NCBI GenBank assembly: GCA_021160865.1
Contig: JAGHBS010000066.1
Coordinates: forward strand, 1-11,028
Source: Planctomycetota bacterium
Lineage (GTDB): Bacteria; Planctomycetota; Phycisphaerae; SM23-33
Reading direction: 5' to 3'
DNA length: 11,028 nt
Shown here: positions 7,336 to 11,028 of the stretch, one piece after another
Layout of the letters: each line of letters starts with the position of its first letter
How positions within the stretch are numbered: the stretch's first letter is position 1
Position numbers and translations under genes: made by a program
The notes under the pieces: model-generated
Seen by the model: the letters and a program-made list of their open reading frames with translations, nothing else
Databases searched by the model: none
What the model was told of the DNA's origin: nothing

Positions 7336-8202
7336 ATGAATCAGCAAAGTAAAGACAATCAGCCAAGAAAAGATAATCAGCCAATTCTTCCGGAGGTTGA
7401 CAATATCGTAGCCGTTGGTGCTGGCAAAGGTGGCGTCGGGAAGAGTACCATTGCCGTTCACCTTGCCGTTGGTCTGAAACGCAAAGGGTTCAAGGTGGGC
7501 TTGCTCGATTGCGACATTTATGGCCCATCCATCGCAACGATGACAGGCATCGAAGGTACATCACCGCAACTTAACAATGATAGGAAGATTATTCCCTTTG
7601 ATGCCAACGGCTTGAAGGTAATCTCGATGGCTAATTTCATCCCGAAAGATACTGCCGTAATCTGGCGAGGTCCGATGGTGCATGGCGCGGTAAAGCAATT
7701 CCTTTCCGATGTTGATTGGGGCAGCCTCGATTACATGATAATCGACTTACCTCCCGGTACGGGCGATCCACCCTTGACACTTGCCCAAACCATCGGGGTA
7801 ACCGGTGCAGTCATCGTTGCCACACCCCAGCCACTTGCCCTGAACGATGCTATGCGAGCAGCTCAGATGTATCAAAAACTCGGCATACATATTCTCGGCA
7901 TTGTTGAAAATATGAGTTATTTCATCTGTCCCAACTGCAATACCATTCACGATATCTTCGGCAGGGGCGGTGTGAGAAAGGCAGCTGATAAGGCAAACAT
8001 CGCAGTACTGGCTGAAATCCCTCTCAACCTTTCAATCAGGACCAATACAGATTCAGCCCACGTTGAGGACAATTTCGATAAAACGAAAAATCCTCAAATT
8101 GCCCCGATCCTGGAAGAGATGATTAATAAACTTATCAAGCAGGTCAAGTTCCGTAATGAAAATTACCCCAAGCCCGAGCCATTGGTGGTGAAGAAAAGTT
8201 GA
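7336..8202 (+). CDS. mrp: Mrp/NBP35-family iron-sulfur carrier ATPase
   Basis: Cytoplasmic P-loop ATPase (ApbC/Mrp/NBP35) that binds a [4Fe-4S] cluster at a dimer interface and passes it to apoproteins. The deviant Walker A motif GKGGVGKST is at residues 30-38, followed by DCDIYGPSIA, a WRGPMVHGAVKQFL switch region, DYMIIDLPPGTGDPPLTL (Walker B) and the bridging-cluster motif CPNC (Cys198/Cys201). The usual N-terminal MIP18/DUF59 domain of bacterial Mrp is absent, giving a short form of 288 residues. Of two in-frame ATGs, 7336 is preferred because AGGGA lies eight bases upstream; 7297 would add 13 residues and lies five bases after dsbD. The tail after about residue 270 is Lys/Pro-rich and not conserved. 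It is co-directional with dsbD and the sugar transferase. Confidence 0.93.
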   Translation: MNQQSKDNQPRKDNQPILPEVDNIVAVGAGKGGVGKSTIAVHLAVGLKRKGFKVGLLDCDIYGPSIATMTGIEGTSPQLNNDRKIIPFDANGLKVISMANFIPKDTAVIWRGPMVHGAVKQFLSDVDWGSLDYMIIDLPPGTGDPPLTLAQTIGVTGAVIVATPQPLALNDAMRAAQMYQKLGIHILGIVENMSYFICPNCNTIHDIFGRGGVRKAADKANIAVLAEIPLNLSIRTNTDSAHVEDNFDKTKNPQIAPILEEMINKLIKQVKFRNENYPKPEPLVVKKS

Positions 8203-8250
8203 AGTGAGTTGCAAAACTGTGCCAGGATTAAAGGAAACGAATTCGCAATA

Positions 8251-8877
8251 GTGAGTAAGTCCTACGAGATTACCAAACGCATCTTTGACTTTATTGTTGC
8301 CTTGGTGGGGCTTATTGTCTTATCGCCTTTCATTTTGCTAATTTATTTGCTTATTCGTTTGACCAGTAAAGGCGGGGGATTTTACATTCAGGACAGGGCA
8401 GGTAAGGATGGAAGAATCTTCCGTATGATAAAGTTCCGCACAATGTATATTACACATAAGCACGACCCCAACCCGAATATCGTAATCACCCTTGATAATG
8501 CAGATGTTACGCCAGTGGGGCGATTTTTGAGAAAATTCAAACTGGATGAGTTGCCGCAGTTAATAAATGTCTTACGGGGTGATATGTCGTTAGTAGGTCC
8601 CCGACCGACCGTCCCGGAGCAGGTTGAAAAATATGGACAGTTTGAGAGACAGCGGCTGAAGGTAAAGCCCGGCATCACAGGCCTTGCTCAAGTCAATGGC
8701 GGGACCGCTCTCACCTGGCCCGAGCGAATTGAATGGGACGTTTACTATGTCCATCATCGCAGCTGGCTGATGGATTTGAAAATACTCTTGCAAACATTTA
8801 TTGCATTACTTGTAGGCACGGAAAGGCGCGTCCGCAAGTTCCGCGATGTGCATCCGGACAAGAAACTTCACGAATGA
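8251..8877 (+). CDS. Initiating sugar-phosphate transferase (monotopic, WcaJ/PglC-type)
   Basis: Bacterial sugar transferase that moves a sugar-1-phosphate from a UDP-sugar to undecaprenyl phosphate, the first membrane step of exopolysaccharide, O-antigen or glycoprotein glycan synthesis. An N-terminal hydrophobic segment (about residues 11-36, FDFIVALVGLIVLSPFILL) is of the re-entrant type of the PglC fold. It is followed by the family motifs QDRAGKDGRIFRMIKFRTM, the catalytic Asp-Glu pair in KLDELPQLINVLRGDMSLVG, then PRPTVPEQ and KPGITGLAQVNG. At 208 residues this is the small catalytic form without the four-helix N-terminal domain of WcaJ. GTG at 8251 fits the family start (MSKSYEITKRIFDF), although its AAGGA site is 15 bases away; an in-frame TTG at 8209 would add 14 residues. 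No other glycan genes are in the window, so the sugar and the final polymer are unknown. Confidence 0.9.
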   Translation: MSKSYEITKRIFDFIVALVGLIVLSPFILLIYLLIRLTSKGGGFYIQDRAGKDGRIFRMIKFRTMYITHKHDPNPNIVITLDNADVTPVGRFLRKFKLDELPQLINVLRGDMSLVGPRPTVPEQVEKYGQFERQRLKVKPGITGLAQVNGGTALTWPERIEWDVYYVHHRSWLMDLKILLQTFIALLVGTERRVRKFRDVHPDKKLHE

Positions 8878-8936
8878 GATAAATTATGCAAGTTTGAAAG
8901 AAAAGAGGATGGGCATATTTGCCGCAGCACCGCTAA

Positions 8937-8984
8937 CTTCCTAATCCCTACTTCCAGACTTACCTCCTTTCTAATCCCAATTCC
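8937..8984. repeat. Two-unit imperfect direct repeat, 30-bp period
   Basis: The shared core CTAATCCC occurs at 8941-8948 and again at 8971-8978. It is flanked on both sides by near-matching bases (CTTC before, TACTTCC after; CTTT before, AATTCC after). Only two units are present, so this is not a CRISPR array. Confidence 0.4.
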
Positions 8985-8999
8985 TGCATAAACGAGCGG

Positions 9000-9069
9000 A
9001 AGTATATTGCTTACCATTCGTATTTGTAGCGGATAAGCCATCGTCATTACGGCACGATTTGTGCGAATA
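9000..9069 (+). repeat. Copy A of a ~70-bp intergenic element flanking the PEP-CTERM gene
   Basis: Aligned by eye with 9986-10057 in the same orientation, about 52 of 74 columns match (roughly 70%) with a few small gaps. The best blocks are TACCATT at 9012-9018, GGATAAG at 9031-9037 and GATTTGTGCGAATA at 9056-9069. Copy A contains a small hairpin, GCAC-GATTT-GTGC, at 9053-9065. Both copies are intergenic, as expected of a dispersed extragenic repeat; whether it recurs elsewhere in the genome cannot be seen here. Confidence 0.5.
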
Positions 9070-9236
9070 GAGAAATGGGCAAAAATGGGAATGCAAAATA
9101 AATGAAGTGAAGCAATAGGCATTGTCCCTTCAATTCCCATAAATATCTTCGATCTGATCGTTGTTTATCCGCTCTCCTTTCTGTTGTTCAGGAGATTGGA
9201 CATTTCTACTTTGGTATGACGTTTATAAAAATGTGC

Positions 9237-9265
9237 TTGACAAAACAGTACGGAGCGTGTACTAT
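9237..9265 (+). promoter_or_regulatory. Promoter of the PEP-CTERM gene with operator-like inverted repeat
   Basis: A perfect -35 TTGACA (9237-9242), a 17-base spacer and TACTAT (9260-9265; four of six) lie about 110 bases before the ATG at 9375. An AT-rich stretch precedes the -35. Inside the spacer, AGTAC (9247-9251) and GTACT (9259-9263) form a perfect five-base inverted repeat around seven bases. Its right arm overlaps the -10, a typical place for a repressor site. Confidence 0.6.
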
Positions 9266-9297
9266 ATGGGCTGAATTGAAGAGTTGGGGTTTTGCCG

Positions 9298-9332
9298 CTG
9301 GGTGCGTTGCCTGGTTGGGCAGGACGCCGCAG
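9298..9332 (+). promoter_or_regulatory. Hairpin in the leader of the PEP-CTERM gene
   Basis: The leader RNA can fold GCGTTGCC (9304-9311) against GGCA (9318-9321) and ACGC (9324-9327), leaving a six-base loop and a two-base bulge. The outer CTG (9298-9300) and CAG (9330-9332) can extend it. No T-run follows, so it is not a terminator. A role in mRNA stability or translation control is possible but unproven. Confidence 0.35.
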
Positions 9333-9374
9333 GTAAGGGGGGAGTGAGTGGCTGTCGGAAAGGAGGAGAATCAG

Positions 9375-9920
9375 ATGAAGCATATCAGTGTGCTTGTTGT
9401 GGGAATTAGTGTTCTCGGGTCATCTTTGACGGTGATCGCTGCACCAGTACAGTGGTCGAACGGACACTGGTATGAGCCGATCGCCGTAGGCGATCCAGGT
9501 ATCTCCTGGACTGCAGCCAGGGACGCAGCAGCGGCCATGGGAGGCTACCTCGCCACGGTGCACTCCGATGCGGAGAACGACTTCATCTTTGCCCTTGTGG
9601 CGGATGATTCCTACTGGCACCCAACAAGAGGCGGGCCGTGGATCGGCGGCTACCAGTTGCCCGGCGCGACTGAGCCTGACGAGGGTTGGACTTGGGTAAC
9701 GGGGGAGTCCTGGACATACGATAACTGGGCGGACGGTCAGCCTGATGAATGGATGAATCGCAACCAGGACTACCTGCATTATCATACCCAGACAGGCGGG
9801 CCGGTGTGGGACGATGCTCAGGACGATAACGGGCTGTACGGTTATGTCGTAGAGTACATCCCCGAACCGACCATACTGAGCCTGCTGGCGGTAGGTGCTG
9901 TGGCGCTGCTTCGACGATGA
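9375..9920 (+). CDS. Secreted C-type-lectin-fold protein with PEP-CTERM sorting tail
   Basis: Start ATG at 9375 is set by an excellent AGGAGG site (9361-9366) eight bases upstream; an upstream GTG at 9348 would add nine residues and break the signal peptide. The 181 residues begin with a signal peptide (MKHISVLVVGISVLGSSLTV, probable cleavage after IAA). A C-type-lectin domain follows: SWTAARDAAAAMGGYLATVH, WIGGYQ, GWTWVTGESWTYDNWADGQP and VWDDAQDDNGLYGYVVEY. The last 19 residues, PEPTILSLLAVGAVALLRR (163-181), form a PEP-CTERM signal: PEP box, hydrophobic helix, basic end. Such proteins are processed by exosortase and sent to the surface or matrix; the ligand is unknown. No exosortase gene is in the window. 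The DNA is visibly GC-richer than the genes to the left (40 of 60 bases at 9481-9540 against 25 of 60 at 8341-8400), which may reflect transfer. It appears monocistronic. Confidence 0.9.
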   Translation: MKHISVLVVGISVLGSSLTVIAAPVQWSNGHWYEPIAVGDPGISWTAARDAAAAMGGYLATVHSDAENDFIFALVADDSYWHPTRGGPWIGGYQLPGATEPDEGWTWVTGESWTYDNWADGQPDEWMNRNQDYLHYHTQTGGPVWDDAQDDNGLYGYVVEYIPEPTILSLLAVGAVALLRR

Positions 9921-9985
9921 ACACCCCGCCAGCGTAGCACGATTCAATCCCCGGCACGAAGGGGTTAGACGGTGGGGATTACGGC

Positions 9986-10057
9986 AAGATGTATTGCCCC
10001 TACCATTTGTGTATGTACCCGATAATTACTGTCCTTGGGACATGATTTGTACGAATA
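9986..10057 (+). repeat. Copy B of the ~70-bp intergenic element
   Basis: Direct-orientation partner of 9000-9069. It shares TACCATT (10001-10007), CGATAAT around 10020-10026 and GATTTGTACGAATA (10044-10057). At its left end GGCAA-GATGTA-TTGCC (9984-9999) forms a hairpin that copy A has lost. The 72 bases begin 66 bases after the PEP-CTERM stop. Confidence 0.5.
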
Positions 10058-10221
10058 CTGGTGCTGAAGACGCTGTAGCGTGTAAGGTCAACGAGGCAGC
10101 TGGCGGAATGATGTTTTCTTCAGCGATGCCGACCGTCTGGAAAATCTTCCGAGCCGAAAACTGGCAAGACTAAAGCCAGCCCTCATCCCGAAAAAGACAA
10201 AATGCAAGGAGGCAAAACAAA

Positions 10222-10397
10222 ATGAACAGAGCTATTACGCCAGCCCCGTAATTCAATTCCGGGATATTAGCAAATCCGAGTCGGGAACAATAAAAGTACC
10301 TGAGACTTTTTCCGTGATAGCCCTGATTGCAGGCATGGGAGTCATTGATTATTCAGGTAACTTTTCCCGAAAGAAATCCCACACGCGGGCTTTGTAA
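10222..10397 (+). pseudogene. Possible broken small ORF with PEP-CTERM-like tail
   Basis: AAGGAGG (10206-10212) stands nine bases before an ATG at 10222, one of the best ribosome sites in the window, yet that frame ends after nine codons (MNRAITPAP, stop at 10249). Another frame is open from 10086 to 10397 and reads TIKVPETFSVIALIAGMGVI, which resembles a PEP-CTERM tail: a VPE box followed by a hydrophobic stretch, with basic residues (SRKKSHTR) further on. Adding one C to the CCCC run at 10244-10247 would join the ATG to this frame. The end overlaps the 3' end of the minus-strand hydrolase. PEP is PET here and the basic cluster is displaced, so this is either a decayed gene end, a sequencing indel in a real small gene, or chance. 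Confidence 0.28.
10292..10311 (-). terminator. Weak candidate terminator of the hydrolase gene
   Basis: AAAAGT (10292-10297) and ACTTTT (10305-10310) form a six-base A/T-rich hairpin with a seven-base loop, 38 bases beyond the hydrolase stop. Read on the minus strand, the descending arm runs into a T-rich stretch. The stem is short and weak, and it also lies inside the PEP-like frame on the other strand. Confidence 0.28.
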
Positions 10398-11028
10398 TAG
10401 CGATGTCCGCCGGGGCCTTCGTAGAGTTCGACGTTATCGGCAGCCCCTGCTGCGGTGTATATCTTCTTCAGGTTCGAAAACCCTTCACGCACGGCGTCGA
10501 TTGGGAAAATTGTGTCCTTTGTGCCCGCGATAATCAGCATTGGTTTCGGCGCAAACAGTCCGGCAATGTCAGCCATTTCTGCCACCGGCTGGAGCCCAGG
10601 TACAAAGTTGCACGGACAGTGCCACATAGCCATTATGCTTCCGGCGAAGGTTGAGAAATAGCAACTCGGCGCTGCAGCTGTGATACGTTTATCGACCGCC
10701 GATGTGAACAGTGTCATCGTTCCGCCACCGCTGTTTCCGGTCATCACGACCTTACGCCGGTCGATGTCTTTGCGAGCCAAAGCCCAGTCCAGCAGTTGCA
10801 TTGCATCGGAGACACGCTGTCCCAGCAACGGTCTGCCCAGTTGGACCGAACGGCTCGCCAGTTGCCAACACCCGTTGCGTTCATCGTTGATGTCCTGGGC
10901 AAGGGTCAACTCACCCATCCCTCGCCAGTCCGGCGAGATTGCCAGATATCCCTGCCTGACCGCCTGTACAGCGTAGTCGCGTTGGCCTTCCTCGATTGCC
11001 TTGCGATCATCTTCATCATGTATAATTC
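10349..11028 (-). CDS. Alpha/beta hydrolase, acetyl-xylan-esterase/dienelactone-hydrolase-like (N-terminus cut by window edge)
   Basis: The minus frame is open from the right edge (first whole codon at 11026) to TAA at 10349, giving 225 residues with the N-terminus missing; the internal ATG at 10918 is not the real start because homologous sequence (QAVRQGYLAISPDWRGMGE) continues upstream. The catalytic triad is visible: nucleophile Ser in TGNSGGGTM (codon 10730-10732), Asp in GTKDTIFP (10514-10516) and His in GPGGHRYY (10403-10405). IAGLFAPKPMLIIAGTKD is the typical strand before the acid. The layout fits large serine esterases that act on acetylated polysaccharides or related esters; the substrate is not predictable. 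A signal peptide, if any, lies outside the window. Its GC content is higher than that of the queA-to-sugar-transferase genes, like the PEP-CTERM gene. Confidence 0.85.
   Translation of the reverse strand, partial: IIHDEDDRKAIEEGQRDYAVQAVRQGYLAISPDWRGMGELTLAQDINDERNGCWQLASRSVQLGRPLLGQRVSDAMQLLDWALARKDIDRRKVVMTGNSGGGTMTLFTSAVDKRITAAAPSCYFSTFAGSIMAMWHCPCNFVPGLQPVAEMADIAGLFAPKPMLIIAGTKDTIFPIDAVREGFSNLKKIYTAAGAADNVELYEGPGGHRYYKARVWDFFREKLPE

Larger units (their letters stand above)
8878..9236. other. Intergenic region downstream of the sugar transferase
   Basis: No supported gene lies here. It holds a two-unit short direct repeat, one copy of a longer element shared with the far side of the PEP-CTERM gene, an eight-base inverted repeat (ATGGGAAT at 9085-9092, ATTCCCAT at 9133-9140) with a 40-base loop, and an 11-base palindrome CGATCTGATCG at 9150-9160. 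No hairpin with a T-run is seen after the sugar transferase stop. A 90-codon minus frame across the region has no ribosome site and matches no family I know. Confidence 0.6.
9921..10348. other. Intergenic region with repeat copy B and gene debris
   Basis: No intact gene is supported. From left to right it holds a CCCC/GGGG mini-hairpin near 9950-9964, GGCAA/TTGCC arms at 9984-9999, repeat copy B, a palindrome ACGCT-GT-AGCGT at 10070-10081, a hairpin CTGGC/GCCAG at 10161-10179, a strong AAGGAGG at 10206-10212, and the broken PEP-like frame annotated separately. A plus frame that starts inside the PEP-CTERM gene and ends at 10173 has no ribosome site and no recognisable domain. Confidence 0.55.

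Noticed and set aside
8937..9069. CRISPR-like repeats after the sugar transferase
   Set aside because: Only two short imperfect units and one copy of a longer element; no regular repeat-spacer pattern and no cas genes.
8868..9140. Minus-strand 90-codon frame in the intergenic region
   Set aside because: No ribosome site and no known family; it overlaps repeat copy A and the end of the sugar transferase gene.
9085..9140. Eight-base inverted repeat as a transcription terminator of the sugar transferase
   Set aside because: The loop is 40 bases, there is no T-run after the second arm, and it lies over 200 bases from the stop codon.
9420..9947. Long minus-strand open frame (175 codons) across the PEP-CTERM gene
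   Set aside because: It is antisense to a gene with a clear signal peptide, lectin domain and sorting tail, lies in GC-rich DNA where antisense frames stay open, and encodes no recognisable domain.
9895..10173. Plus-strand 92-codon frame beginning inside the PEP-CTERM gene
   Set aside because: It starts within the preceding gene without a ribosome site, spans repeat copy B, and has no domain I recognise.

Overview
The window reads like a chromosome segment of a planctomycete, probably of the Phycisphaerae/Sedimentisphaerales type. The reasons are a C-type-lectin protein ending in a PEP-CTERM sorting tail, a SPOR-domain protein with a cytoplasmic N-terminal half, GTG and TTG starts with weak Shine-Dalgarno sites, and the mix of housekeeping genes. 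The lineage is an inference from gene content. No rRNA, tRNA, CRISPR array, IS element or integrase was seen.

Left half (1-3924, minus strand). An M20 amidohydrolase is followed after 10 bp by etfB and after a further 25 bp by etfA, a likely operon for an electron transfer flavoprotein. Downstream, with its own candidate promoter, is a single-pass SPOR-domain protein cut by the left edge. The 320 bp at 3925-4244 is a divergent promoter region.

Middle (4245-8877, plus strand). queA (queuosine tRNA modification), a full three-domain DsbD-type thiol:disulfide reductase, an Mrp/NBP35 Fe-S carrier ATPase and a monotopic initiating sugar transferase lie head to tail with gaps under 50 bp, probably one transcript. 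Their tasks are unrelated: tRNA modification, envelope thiol redox, Fe-S delivery, and priming of a surface glycan.

Right part (8878-11028). This is a looser accessory region. A 181-residue secreted C-type-lectin/PEP-CTERM protein sits in clearly GC-richer DNA behind a good sigma70-type promoter with an inverted repeat in its spacer and a strong ribosome binding site. Two diverged direct copies of a roughly 70-bp intergenic element flank it. Next comes gene debris: a strong Shine-Dalgarno site with a nine-codon ORF that a single extra C would join to a PEP-CTERM-like tail. The window ends in a minus-strand alpha/beta hydrolase of the acetyl-xylan-esterase kind, cut by the right edge.

No clearly new multi-gene system is visible. 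The points most worth following are the repeat-flanked PEP-CTERM cassette, the frameshifted PEP-like remnant beside it, and the M20-etfBA linkage.
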